From NCBI RefSeq assembly GCF_964355755.1, contig NC_092677.1, positions 18,196,101-18,260,100 of the forward strand: a stretch of 64,000 nt of DNA. Direction: 5' to 3'. The notes under the pieces were generated by a model. That model saw only the letters and a program-made list of their open reading frames with translations, had not been told where the DNA came from and made no database searches. A program made the position numbers and the translations under genes. Source of the DNA: Antedon mediterranea. Taxonomy: Eukaryota; Echinodermata; Crinoidea; Comatulida; Antedonidae. Shown piece after piece: positions 21,441 to 32,906 of the stretch (its first letter is position 1; each line of letters begins with the position of its first letter).

Positions 21441-23368
21441 TTGAATTAAAGGGACTCGATCAAATTACAGTGACAATTGACAATATTGAATCTGATACGA
21501 CTCCAATTTGGATCCAACCATACATAAACGGAGTGAAAGTAAATATGGAGCTAGACACTGGTGCTACTAACTCAATTATGAACCACAATGATTTTCGCAA
21601 GTATTTCCCGAACATGAGGTTAGATACGGTTCTAGAAAAATTCAAAACATACTCCGGCGAACCAATTACATGCATTGGTGCTTGTAATGCTCACGTGAGT
21701 TACAATGGACAAACGGCAGATAGCAGATTGTTTATTGTAGAAAATGGTGGCCCTCCATTATTTGGAAGAGCGTGGTTGAACAAGATTAAGCTACCATGGC
21801 ATGAAATCTTCAATGTAAATACAAACAGCCAAGCTCATACAAAAGTTACTCAGCTGATAGAAACATACGCTGAACTCTTTTCAGAAAGAGTGGGTCTACT
21901 GAAAGGACAAAAAGCAAACCTTCACATGGAAGAGAACGCTACACCAAAATTCTGCAAAAGCAGGGAAGTACCTTACGCACTGCGACCAGCAGTAGACAAG
22001 GAACTCGACAGACTCGAGAAAGAAGGCATTATCACACAGATCAAATTCAGCGAATGGGCTACACCTGTAGTTCCCATTGTAAAACCCGATAAGTCTATTA
22101 GATTATGTGGTGACTATAAGGTCAATGTCAACCCGGCAATAAAACCTGACAAACACCCAATGCCAAAAATTGAGGACATATTTGCGACACTAGCTGGAGG
22201 AGAGAAATTCTCAAAGTTAGACCTAAAAAACGCATACTTACACTTGGAAATGAGTGAGGAAACAAAACGAATACTCACCATTAACACACAAAAAGTGCTA
22301 TACCAGGTAAATAGACTACCCTACGGTATAACCCCAGCGACCGGCATATGGCAGCGGATTATGGAGCAAGTACTCCAAGGTATCCCAGGAGTTGCCTGCA
22401 TACTAGACGATATGATTATAACTGGTCAAAATGACGACGTTCATTTGGAGCGCCTAAAACAAGTGTTAGAAAGACTAATGGAAAATGGTCTAATTCTGAA
22501 TAAGAACAAATGTCAATTTCTGAAAACAAAGGTAACCTTCTTAGGTCATGTGATAGACAAACAAGGTCTTCATAAGTCGTTGGACAAGATTGACGCGGTA
22601 GTAAATGCCCCAGCACCCACAGACGTATCAACGCTACGATCGTTTATTGGTTTAATCAATTATTACCATCGTTTCTTACCCAACTTGTCATCTATTCTCT
22701 ACCCATTACATCAGCTACTACAGAAAGAAAAAAAATGGAAATGGTCTAGCGAATGTGAGAAAGCATTTGTTAAAGTAAAAAACATGATAGCGGAAGAGTG
22801 TGTACTCGCGCACTACGATCCAAAGCTACCTGTGAGATTAGCAACTGACGCATCCCTATACGGTCTTGGCGCCGTATTATCACACGTCGTAAATGGTGAA
22901 GAACGCCCAATAGCGTTTGCTTCGAGAAGCCTTACTGTCGCGGAAAAGAATTATTCGCAAATAGACAAAGAAGCGCTAGGTATCGTTTATGGAGTAAAGA
23001 AATTCACAGCATACCTGTTAGGGAGAACATTCACATTGTTAACCGATAACCAACCACTCACAAGACTGTTTAGCCCAACGAAAGCGATTCCAGCTACGGC
23101 AGCAGCCAGGTTAACGCGACAAGCAATTTTTCTTTCGGGATTTGACTATGAAATCGTCTACCGTCCAAGCGCAGATAACATGAACGCTGACGCATTGTCG
23201 AGACTACCACTACACACGCGAAGTGAAAAGTCAAACAAACCTGACGACATAGAGTTATTTTACGCGGATTGCTTTGAAGCACTGCCTGTCACGTTTAAAC
23301 AAATTAAGGAACATACCAGACGTGATCCAATATTATCTAGAGTACTAGAGTACACGAAAAGTGGTTGA
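21441..23368 (+). CDS. Protease-reverse transcriptase-RNase H of Ty3/gypsy element
   Basis: One frame. Aspartic protease motif LDTGATNS (about 21,550). Reverse transcriptase begins near LDRLEKEGIITQ with FSKLDLKNAY and a catalytic box written ILDD (22,400) in place of the usual Y-x-D-D. RNase H has LATDAS, KEALGI, LLTDNQP and NADALSRLP. The frame ends at a TGA (23,366-23,368), but integrase sequence continues in the same frame immediately after, so the stop is probably a point mutation of a Trp codon. Confidence 0.85.
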
Positions 23369-24583
23369 CCCAGCCAACGAGACGACGAACTTGAAGCATT
23401 TTATCGTAGAAAGGACGAATTAAATCTAATCGATGAATGTTTATTATGGGGGAACCGAATAATTATTCCTCCCAAACTACGCAAAGAAGTAAGCGACGAA
23501 CTCCACCAGGGACATCTCGGGGTAGTAAAAATGAAATCTATCGCGAGAAGCTACTGTTGGTGGCCCAGAATGGACCACGATATTGAGACATTAGCAAAAG
23601 CATGTCCAGGTTGCCAACTTAACATGAAGGAGCCACCAAAAGCACCATTACACCCGTGGGAGTGGCCTAAAAACGTATACGACCGCATCCATATCGATTA
23701 CGCAGGTCCTATCGACGGCATTATGTATTTAGTAGTTGTAGACGCGCACTCCAAATGGCCAGAAGTATTAGCGACTAGAGATACCTCTTCGAGTAAAACC
23801 ATTACCATGCTGAGAAGTCTATTCGCACGATACGGCCTATGCAAGATACTTGTGTCGGACAACGGACCGCAATTTAAGTCAAGTGAGTTTGAAATGTTCT
23901 TGAAAAGCAATGGTATCACTCACATTACTTCTGCAACATATCATCCTGCGACTAATGGTCTCGCAGAGCGCATAGTCCAAACATTTAAAAATGCCTTGAA
24001 AACGGCAAAACTGGACAAAGGAAGTAAACAGCTAAAGTTAGACAATTTCTTATTACACTACAGGAATTCACTACATGCTACAACCGGTGTAAGTCCAATA
24101 CAGTTATTCATAAATAAAAATTTGAGAACAAGACTTGACCTAATTAAACCTGATCTAAAGCGGAAAGTGTTCGAGAATCAAAACAAGCAAAGAGTAAACC
24201 CAGAAAAGCAACGCGAATTCAAAATTGGACAAAAAGTGTTAGCTAGAGATTACAGAAATAAGGATAAGTGGGTAACAGCTGAAATTATAGCAGTAAATGG
24301 CCCACTGTCATACGAAGTGAAAACACAACAAGGAGGACTGTGGAATAGACATGTCGAACAATTGCGCAAAACGCTATTGAAAACTACAGAAATCACCCCA
24401 CCGACATTGACACCACAGTACATACCGGAAGCGACACCAACACCAACAAAGGAAACACCACCTTCAATCGCAAACAATCAACAAAGCGAAGAAGCAGTAA
24501 ATAAAGAAATCATGAACGCTAAAACACCAAGACGCTCCAAGAGAGTGGTCAAAAGCCCTAAAAGGCTTATAACTGAAATATAA
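23369..24583 (+). CDS. Integrase of Ty3/gypsy element
   Basis: Continues the pol frame after the stop. The zinc-binding region has HQGHLGVVKM and CPGCQ. The catalytic core shows the D,D-35-E residues in HIDYAGP, SDNGPQF and NGLAERIVQ. A basic C-terminal region (RRSKRVVKSPKR) ends at a TAA at 24,581. Integrase inserts the cDNA into chromosomes. It would not be made from this copy because of the upstream breaks. Confidence 0.85.
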   Translation, partial: PSQRDDELEAFYRRKDELNLIDECLLWGNRIIIPPKLRKEVSDELHQGHLGVVKMKSIARSYCWWPRMDHDIETLAKACPGCQLNMKEPPKAPLHPWEWPKNVYDRIHIDYAGPIDGIMYLVVVDAHSKWPEVLATRDTSSSKTITMLRSLFARYGLCKILVSDNGPQFKSSEFEMFLKSNGITHITSATYHPATNGLAERIVQTFKNALKTAKLDKGSKQLKLDNFLLHYRNSLHATTGVSPIQLFINKNLRTRLDLIKPDLKRKVFENQNKQRVNPEKQREFKIGQKVLARDYRNKDKWVTAEIIAVNGPLSYEVKTQQGGLWNRHVEQLRKTLLKTTEITPPTLTPQYIPEATPTPTKETPPSIANNQQSEEAVNKEIMNAKTPRRSKRVVKSPKRLITEI

Positions 24584-24980
24584 TGAACTCATTGTCTTCC
24601 AATAAAATACACAAGACTTTTGAACTGAACATTGATTTTTAATTCATATATAAATCTCAATTATTCTGTTTCACCTTGTACAACAATATATATGTAATGG
24701 ATGAACACTAAACTGTTCACTATCAATATCATTATTAATGGACCTTAAGATATATTCACTTTACAGATTCATAATTTTAAATATGTTTGTATGTCTAAAT
24801 AGGAACCAAGTCAAATAGCATACAATTATTGAATGTTCTTTTGTTTATATCGTATAATAAAACTTAAAATAATAAAAAAAATATAAAACATAGAAAAAAT
24901 ATTCTTACGGATAACTTTAACTCATATATTGTTGACACACCCAAATGTTTAACCCACCTTTAAATTATTTCTGGGAGAAT

Positions 24981-25153
24981 TGTAATGTATTATGTATAGC
25001 TATAGTATTCTCAGATACTCCTAAATATTAGTATAGCGCCACCTATGTTGAAATAAAACTGATTTACAAAATGGACGATTGTTTACACTGTGTTTAAGTC
25101 ATGAGGTCTATAAACAATCAATTGTAATCAACAAACATCTTCAGTATACAACA
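24981..25153 (+). repeat. 3' LTR (173 bp)
   Basis: Starts TGTAATGTATTATG after a purine-rich tract and ends TATACAACA, so it has TG...CA ends. Only its last 45 bp are repeated upstream, so LTR-LTR divergence cannot date the insertion properly. Confidence 0.75.
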
Positions 25154-27702
25154 GGGATAATCTTTGTATAGGTATTCAAGGATTGGCCAGAAACTGTACA
25201 TAGGGTCTAAGTGTTGACCAAAGCAATGTTCAATTGTATATCAACCCTTTATCTGCTCTGCTGTTCATTTATCAGATAGAATTTAAGTGTGATATTAGTC
25301 TATATTGTGGATTTAGTGTTCATTTTGAAAGTTTTGATTATTATTTTGTATATTTTTGACAAGAGAACTAAATAAAAGCAAGCAGAAGAAAAACGAATGC
25401 AAAAGAAACACAGTGTGGCTTTACGTATTATTCCATAACACTACTTCTTCCCGATAATCAATGTTGTAGACAATTTTAGTTTTGCCATTCTGACCTGTAT
25501 ATCTAGACTTTAATATTTTATCTGAACTGTGCTAAAAGCAAGTGTATTCACTGGTCAACAAACAAAGAATGTTAATTGTCACTGTGGCTGTACTGATAAT
25601 ACAGTACCCCATGTACTGTAGGTCACAAGTAGCACAAAAAGGAAAAAACATTAACAAATAAATAACCTGTTTACTATCTATAAGTTCGGGATAATTAATA
25701 TTGGTTTACAGTGAGCTTAATTTCTTTTTTTAATTGTTATTTTAATTTACTTTACAATCTTTGTATTCCATTCAACTAATAACTAAAGTTGTTTCAGGCA
25801 TCTATAATCAAAAGATATATAGTAAACTAATATATCTTTCTGCTTATATTCAGATGTTTATCCCTACCAACCCAAACTTCTTCCCATCTGATTGGCTACT
25901 GATGTAAAAAAAAGGTGTCGGTTTCATTAATAATTGGTCACTATTTCCTCTTTTTTTTTATACACAAGAGAGCTGTTAAAATAATAGGTTTGACCCCAAA
26001 AGTGACTGGAAACAGACACTTTCCATCATCAATACAGTATCCCTTTGGAAGACTAAAAAAAAATCATAAAGTGGGACTGGAGCTTTAGCCAGCTATGTCC
26101 CTAGAGACCTACTCATTCAGAAGATATATCAAACGGAAAGCTTATAAACTACGGCTGATATTTTTTATATTTTGTAAACTCGACTAATTGATAGGCCCAA
26201 GCTGCTGGACCCAAAAACGTCTGGGAAAAGAGAGTCTATGAGGACTCATGGTTGAATGATTTTGCATTCTCGTCCTTCGATTGGTTGACTCATGGAGAAA
26301 TAAATTTCTCCATGGTTGACTTGACGCGAATCAACACAAAGTGAAATCACGATGTAGCGGGGACTGCATGTCCATCCAACACACGGGAAAATAATGTATT
26401 GAAATTCTTTGAATATTAGGTTAAATAAACACTCTTTTTTATTTAAAGACCCCTTCCCTGCAATTTTGGACGTTTTTTGGAAAATAATACATATATATCA
26501 CTTTAAAAACATTAAACCATGTCATTCCTTGTCTTAAATGTACGTTTTATGGTAAATTATGATAAAAAGTGAGAAACAATGCACTACCTAAGTAGCTCGC
26601 GGCGATCGACCTCTGGTGGACGGTCTTAGGCCTAGCCTAGCTAGGCTTAGTTTTGTAGGCCTAGCTGGTAAACATCGATAACGTACGAACATCGTACGCT
26701 AGCTATATACCTAGCCTGACGTTGTATAGTTGCTGCATTAATTGTCTTTCTATTTTTGCCAGACTCCGTTGATACAAATTGGGGAAAACCCGGTATTTTC
26801 GCTGAAAAGTTAGGAGTCTTCCATTTGTTTTGGATTCACGATCGATCGAAAAGTGGGCGAATTACAGGTGAAAAACAAAAATATCAATCCGCGCGCAATG
26901 CATTTTGGGATTTATAGCGGGCCGCTATAATTATTAGAATCGATTTATTTTTCACATTTTTAACCGTTTAAAGACGAAAAAAGTTATCGCAATAGGACCA
27001 TATAGTATTATTTTTACATTAAATATAGTTTGTGATCTTAAATTAGATCTAAAAAACGTAGGGAATGGGGCTTTAATAAACATGTAATATCATATTTGAT
27101 TGAATTTGAATGTTGATATACAAAATATATTACTAAAAACCGTAATTTTTTAAGTTCATATTTCCTACTAAGGGCGAAATCTATATACTTCGTTCGTGGC
27201 TAAAAACGATTATTTTCGGCGATGTTTTGGAACTTATATTTCGAAAACTACAAGTCAGATTTTCAAAATTCTTTCTTTATTTTAATATTGATACAAAATA
27301 TCACTTTTAATGTTGCATCGATATCCCAAGCCAGGTAGTAGGCCTATATACAAGTGTGTTGGGTCAAATCGGGGAGTAACTAATGCTCCTACCATGTATG
27401 GACCTATACATTAGATAGGCCCATGCTCCTATCCTGGAATATATAGTCCTACATATACTGTAGTTTGTTCATGATTATGTCTTTGTTCTGTACAATATGC
27501 TAGCATAATTATAAATGTTTACTACTGATTTGTTAAAAAAAATAATTGATATGATAAAACATTATATCTGAATAAAGAACAATGATTAACATTGTTAGTA
27601 AAAAAGTCGAGCGATGATTTTTCTAAGAAACATTTCTTAGTATTGCAATTAAACCACCACCCACACCACCACCCTTCCCCCTCAATGGCATGAGTAGCCA
27701 AT
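25154..27702. other. No supported gene
   Basis: AT-rich intergenic or intronic DNA. 25,910-26,090 ends with AAAGTGGGACTGGAGCTTTA, an inverted relative of 20,388-20,440 (another MITE family). 26,655-26,755 is the partner of the 9.63-kb repeat. TACAAAATATATTACTAAAA (27,118) recurs at 37,147. The last 60 bp (ACCACCC...GGCATGAGTAGC) match 44,385-44,425 of the Helitron-like element. Confidence 0.45.
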
Positions 27703-28708
27703 ATAGGATCACCCCAAGGATGCGTGTTAAGCCCCCTCTTATTTATTTTATATACCAATGACCAATGAGTCAACTTCTAGTAACATTATTTTAAATACGC
27801 GGATTACACCGCCATTGTTGGCCTATTAAAAAACAGAGCTAGTGAAACTGAATATCATTATGAAATCGTTGCTTTTTCGAATTGGTGTAAGACAAATTGC
27901 CTCTTACTAAACGAAAAGAAAACCAAAGAAGTAATAACTGATTTTCAAAAAAATGTACTGCTCTGACTCCCCTAAAAATTAATAATCAGGAAATTGAATC
28001 TGTTGAAAGCTACAAACACCTAGGTGTGACTGTTGATAACAAATTTAGCTGGGAGAAACACTGTAAAAATACTATAAAAAAGGAAATACACGACTGTTCT
28101 TTCACAGAAAACTGAGAAATTATGGGGTAGATAGAACTGTATTAAATTTATTTTACTCTTCGATTGTTGAGAGTGTGCTTACTTTCTGTTGTGTTTCCTG
28201 GTTCTGTGGATGTAGAACAGAAGAAAAAACCAGATTACAACGAATATTAAATAAAGTAGGTAGGATCACAGGATCTAGACATAATTTGGATGACCTTTGC
28301 AACAAAATCATAAGAAATAAGGCTATGAAAATATGCGACGACTCAAACCACCCTTTAAATAAACATTATGTTAAAATGAGATCAAAAAGACTAAATGTGC
28401 TGAGATCGTGCAATAGTAGGGTTATGCGATATTTTAATTCTTTTGTTCCGTATTCCATTAGACTGTTAAATGATATTGCATAATTTTTGAAATATTTGAT
28501 GTATTGCAGCTTTTTATTATTTATATAGTCAATAGTAGTTTTATGTTCATACTTGTACATTGTTAAATTGTATATAGTGTTTTTAAATATTGTAATTAAT
28601 CATTTTTATATGAAACGTTTTATATATTTTTGTACTATATTGTGAAAAGCACTCAAAATATTTTCCTATGTGGACGAAATAAAGTTATCTTATCTTATCT
28701 TATCTTTT
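27703..28708 (+). mobile_element. 5'-truncated CR1/L2/Rex1-like LINE, dead
   Basis: Starts within the reverse transcriptase at the PQGCVLSPLLFILYTND motif. The catalytic box is damaged (YADYT for YADDT), followed by EKKTKEVITDF and the SYKHLGVTVDNKFSWEKH region. A plus frame at 28,175-28,483 gives the C-terminal part (RITGSRHNL, KMRSKRLNVLRSCNSRV, RYFNSFVPYSIRLLND). Several frameshifts. The 3' end is AATAAAG plus (TTATC)n. Related in motif order to the LINE at 2.8 kb. Confidence 0.8.
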
Positions 28709-28776
28709 AAAACCAGTATAGATTAGACATTGTAGATGTCACGAAGCGTCAAGATCCCGGCTTTGATAAGAGCATC

Positions 28777-28918
28777 TATATATAAATTATGGTTAATTCT
28801 GACATAGGCGAGCACAATGCAAAACTTCGGTACAAATCTCCGCCTTGGATAACTACATTATCTATCTCAGATGTACCGCGAAACATAGATTTGATAACAT
28901 TAGATTTCACATCGATGC
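28777..28918. mobile_element. Helitron-like repeat family H1, copy 1
   Basis: TCTATATATAAATTATGGTT, then GACATAGGCGAGCACAATGC, then GATGTACCGCGAAACATAGA. The same order occurs at 36.86 and 57.73 kb. The TC start preceded by A fits Helitron insertion between A and T. Continuation of this copy is found after the LINE insertion at 29,823. Confidence 0.55.
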
Positions 28919-29211
28919 ACAAATTTGGGATCGAGGCAAATTATCGAAACATTGTACTAGGTACAGGAAACAAATATGTAGATCACATGTTCTCTATTGG
29001 ATGCTTCTGCGTTTACAAGGCACATACTTTGAAAAATGTAAACAAATGGACCGGATCATTGTCTCGTCTTTTTATGGCGGAAAAAAACAAAAGATCTTAC
29101 CTTAATCACCTATTATAATTTATATTGATGTGAATCTGATTATTTAAAATATATTACATAATAATGTTGTATAATACACATAGGCAGTTTCATTTTATCT
29201 TATATGAAATA

Positions 29212-29243
<32 letters not shown>

Positions 29244-29645
29244 GTATAAATTAATATTGAAAACAAAAAAGAAACGTAACGCAACATAAGTAACGCACGA
29301 GAAGATAAGCAAACAAATATAACCATGAGACATAAAACTAGACACAGGCGTAAGAAAAGCATTTTTAATATTTTTGTTTTTGTTTTTTTTTTATATTCGT
29401 ATTTTAAAATAATGTATATAATCTGTATATAGGGTATAAATGAATTATATGTCAAAAATACTACCGAAAATAACTATACAACATTAGTAAATGTATCTCC
29501 TACAGCACATTTATTAGTTAAGTGTTCACAATGTTAGATGTTGAGAATTATAGAACAAAACAAAATACTAGAAAATTATGAAAAAAGGTGAATAACAGAA
29601 AAGAAATAATGCTCTGATTCCAAGAACAGTAACGTTGATAAAATA

Positions 29646-29695
<50 letters not shown>

Positions 29696-29822
29696 AAACA
29701 AAAGTAAGAATAACAATGAATAGTTATTATTATTATTAGAAATAATTGTATTAATCTGTTGATGAAATGAAATGAATAAATAGTGGTTAACGCCACAAAA
29801 GAGAAAAAAAAAAAAAAAAAAA
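28919..29822 (+). mobile_element. L1/Tx1-like LINE 3' fragment with 17-bp target duplication
   Basis: Flanked by AGATTTCACATCGATGC (28,902-28,918) and the same word with one change (29,823-29,839), a target-site duplication. The insert is a 3' fragment related to 6.87-7.56 kb (GGCAAATTATCGAAACATTG; SLSRLFMAEKN in two offset frames) and ends in about 20 A residues next to the duplication. It therefore inserted by target-primed reverse transcription into the H1 repeat. Confidence 0.85.
29642..29692. repeat. (A)n(TA)n microsatellite
   Basis: A run of A followed by about 14 TA units, inside the 3' UTR of the LINE fragment. Confidence 0.9.
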
Positions 29823-29919
29823 AGATTTCACATCGACGCTATTGTTCCATATTTCTATCTAATAAGTATTTTTTTTCTTGTCAAGATTTAAAATTACTTA
29901 AAAAAAGAAATAATTTTCT

Positions 29920-31345
29920 AGAAAAGACACATTTTCTTAAATTAAGTTTTGCAATATTCTTGAAAATGCTTATTACAAGAAATATTTTACTTCAAATAAG
30001 AAGTCAATATCATTCTCTTCTTATTAAGAATAGTTTTGCTTAAAACAAGATTTGAAAATACTTAATTGGAAAAGTATTTTACTTAAAATAAGAAATCAAT
30101 ATTATATTTATCCCTATCAAGAATAATTTTTCTTAAATCAAGATTGATGAATTCTAAAAATTACTTAAAACAATAAATATTTTTCTAGGTAAGACAAAGT
30201 TTCTTAAATTAGGTTTCGCAATAGTCTTGAAAATACTTGTTTTGAGAAATATTTTACTTAAAATAAGAAGTCAATTTCACACTACCCTTATCAAGATTAT
30301 TTTTACTTGAATCAAGATTCGCAATATTCTTGAAAATGCTTATTACAAGAAATATTTTACTTAAAATAAGAAGTCAATATCATTCTCTTCTTATTAAGAA
30401 TAGTTTTGCTTAAAACAAGATTTGAAAATACTTAATTTGAAAAGTATTTTACTTAAAATAAGAAATCAATATTATATTTATCCCTATCAAGAATAATTTT
30501 TCTTAAATCAAGATTGATGAATTCTAAAAATTACTTAAAACAATAAATATTTTTCTAGGTAAGACAAATTTTCTTAAATTAGGTTTTGCAATATTCTTAA
30601 AAATACTTATTTTGAGAAATGTTTTACTTAAAATAAGAAGTCAATATCATACTATTTTATCAAGACTATTTTTGCTTAAATTGAGATTCGCAATATTTAA
30701 AAAAATACTTATTTTGAGAAATGTTTTACTTAAAATAAGAAGTCAATATCATACTATCTTATCAAGACTATTTTTACTTGAATCAAGATTCGCAATATTC
30801 TTAAAAATACTTATTTTGAGAAATGTTTTACTTAAAATAAGAAGTCAATATCATACTATCTTATCAAGACTATTTTTGCTTAAATTGAGATTCGCAATAT
30901 TTAAAAAAATACTTATTTTGAGAAATTTTTTACTTAAAATAAGAAGTCAAAATCATACTCTATCCTATCAAGACTATTTTTGCTTGAATTCAGATTTGCA
31001 ATATTCTGATTTTGAGAAATGTTTTACTCAACATAAGAAGTCAATATCATACTACTATCCTATCAAGACTATTTTTGCTTGAATTCAGATTCGCAATATT
31101 CTGATTTTGAGAAATGTTTTACTCAACATAAGAAGTCAATATAATACAATCCTATCAAGACTATTTTTGCTTGAATTCAGATTCGCAATATTCTCAAAAT
31201 ACTTATTTTGAGGGATATTTTACTCAACATAAGAAGTCAATATAATATTATCTTATCAAGACTATTTTTTCTTGAATCAAGATTTGCAATATTCTTAAAA
31301 ATACTTATTTTGAGAAATGTTTTACTTAAAATAGATTGTCAATAT
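29920..31345. repeat. AT-rich tandem array, about 103-bp unit
   Basis: About thirteen degenerate head-to-tail copies of a unit with TTTTACTTAAAATAAGAAGT, CAATATCATACTATC, TATCAAGACTATTTTT and TTCGCAATATTCTTAAAAAT. In the best copies the spacing is 102-105 bp, and a plus frame (30,612-31,082) stays open across five units only because the unit length is near a multiple of three. No protein resemblance. Confidence 0.8.
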
Positions 31346-32133
31346 CCTTATATTCACACAACGGTAGAGCAGTTAGCACTTCAGTTTCAACTGATGAAAG
31401 AATCTGGGTAATCAAACTGCTTGTACTTTGAATAATCGATTGCACTGCAACCTAAAGAAAATAATATTGATTTAATATTTTTTATATTCAAGTGTTAATA
31501 TGTTTAAAAACTAAGTTGTGCTTTAGTTGGGGAGCTATGCAGCCTATAAGCTATAACAAAAAAATGTTATTTGTAACAATGAAATTGGTCACAAAAAAAT
31601 GCAACATAAACTTAGAGTGTATAATGCCTAGGCCTAGTACCCAAGTCCTATAGTTACTATAGCTAATAGTCCTGTATAATAACAGTACCAGCAAGGCCTA
31701 GGAAATAGACGTATTTCTCTAATAAAAAATAGTTTAAAATGCATAATTGTTGTAATTTTAAAGCAAAATAGCTTACCTGTGGAATCTTGTTTCTCTCCTT
31801 TAATTTTAGTAGAAAGAAAGCAGCATTTTTTATTCTATTATCTGCTTGTTCATCCTCTAGTTAGTAGGCCTTCTTGCTGAACATCAACAAGATCATTAAT
31901 TAATAATAATAAACAATCATTAACAGTAACAATACTAGAATTATCACTACTATTGTCAGTTGATAAATCATCGCCGTTATAATTGTTTTTTTCTGTATTA
32001 ACTTCGTCAGTCTCCTAGTCTAGGCCTAGTTCTACTTCATCCCCAATTGGCATCCTCGTTTTCTCCAGGCATACTTATACCATGGAGGTATTTATACCTC
32101 TATGCTTATACCATAGAGATAATATCTCTATGC
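31346..32133. other. No full gene; possible minus-strand exon at 31,777-31,857
   Basis: On the minus strand a short frame reading NAAFFLLKLKERNKIPQ is bounded by an acceptor-like ACTAACTAG and a GTAAGC donor. Together with the zinc-finger fragment upstream on the same strand (32.1-32.3 kb) it recalls uncharacterised C2H2-containing proteins of fish and invertebrates; recognition is weak. The rest is anonymous with TAGGCCTAG words. Confidence 0.3.
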
Positions 32134-32325
32134 TTATACTGATGTTTCCATCGTCAACTGCGCAGGAGGTTGCCGATTGTTATACTCGTCCTTAAAATAG
32201 CGTCTTATGACATGCTTGTAAAACGAATTGTAAATTCCAAAGCTTGCCGGGCAACCACCAATTCCACATGTTACTCGAAAATTCGGAGTATTTCCATGAA
32301 TTGAATTATAATGCCTTAGCAAATA
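32134..32325 (-). pseudogene. C2H2 zinc-finger fragment
   Basis: The minus frame contains the tail of one finger (LLRHYNSIH) and a second finger CGIGGCPASFGIYNSFYKHV followed by IRRYF. In a working C2H2 finger the final ligand is His; here the expected position reads Tyr (RRYF), so the second finger is incomplete. An acidic/polar end and a stop follow. It may be an exon of a nuclear protein or of a domesticated transposon protein. It is followed on the same strand by the exon-like piece at 31.8 kb. Confidence 0.4.
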
Positions 32326-32906
32326 GAGTAGGCCTAGGCCTAGGCCCTAGGCACTTTAAACGTAAAATTCAGCGTACAACAAGACCACATTTTCTTCAAT
32401 AAAGGCTAAGAAACCAGGCTTAGGCCTAGCCTAGCCTAGACCTGTTGTGATTGTATATTGAATGGAAATTACAGATTGAGAAATGTGTCATCATGATGGA
32501 TGGGGAAAATGCCTCCATTATTCATAAATCAACAATCACAATACTGTACCTACTTCGGTTTACTGGCACCAACTTGTCGCTTTTTTTCGGACTGCCACAA
32601 ACATGTGTCATTATTATTGTCTGTCGTATTACTGTTTTGTCATTATTTTAATTAAAGCCCTCATGTTTATATACACATATTCCAATGAGAAATATAATGA
32701 CATTTAAAACACTTCTTTATATTTAATTAATTGTACACACTAAGTGATCACATCGATATTGAAACTTAATGTTTTTAACTCTAAATTTAAAAAAAACATA
32801 CTAAAAAAACAAACAAAAAACATACTTACTGCATAACTAAAATTGTTATATTAAATTTCTTTTTAAAAAAACTGTGTTATTTACAATATCATAAATTATT
32901 TTTTAG
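32326..32906. other. No supported gene
   Basis: TAGGCCTAG-rich for the first 120 bp, then AT-rich. A plus frame at 32,451 has no recognisable domain. Confidence 0.5.

Larger units (their letters stand above)
20549..25153 (+). mobile_element. Ty3/gypsy LTR retrotransposon, 5'-truncated
   Basis: Order: remnant of the 5' LTR, primer-site-like AATTGGCGACGAAG, gag, protease, reverse transcriptase, RNase H, integrase, 3' LTR. This is the standard Ty3/gypsy order, unlike the second LTR element in the window. Two in-frame TGA codons and several frameshifts in gag make it inactive. The 3' UTR is 24,584-24,980, ending in the purine-rich CTGGGAGAAT before the 3' LTR. Confidence 0.9.

Noticed and set aside
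29195-29796. Hydrophobic minus-strand ORFs (Phe/Ile/Tyr-rich)
   Set aside because: Antisense of the A-rich LINE 3' UTR and the (TA)n microsatellite.
30612-31082. 156-codon frame with 34-residue repeats (RNVLLKIRSQYHTILSRLF)
   Set aside because: The repeat period is close to a multiple of three and the unit happens to lack stops; composition is only Leu/Ile/Arg/Ser/Phe from AT-rich DNA. Kept as a tandem array.
32085-32125. Short inverted repeat near TATACCATGGAGGTAT / ATACCATAGAGATA
   Set aside because: Only short imperfect pairing and small direct repeats; no element boundaries or partner found.
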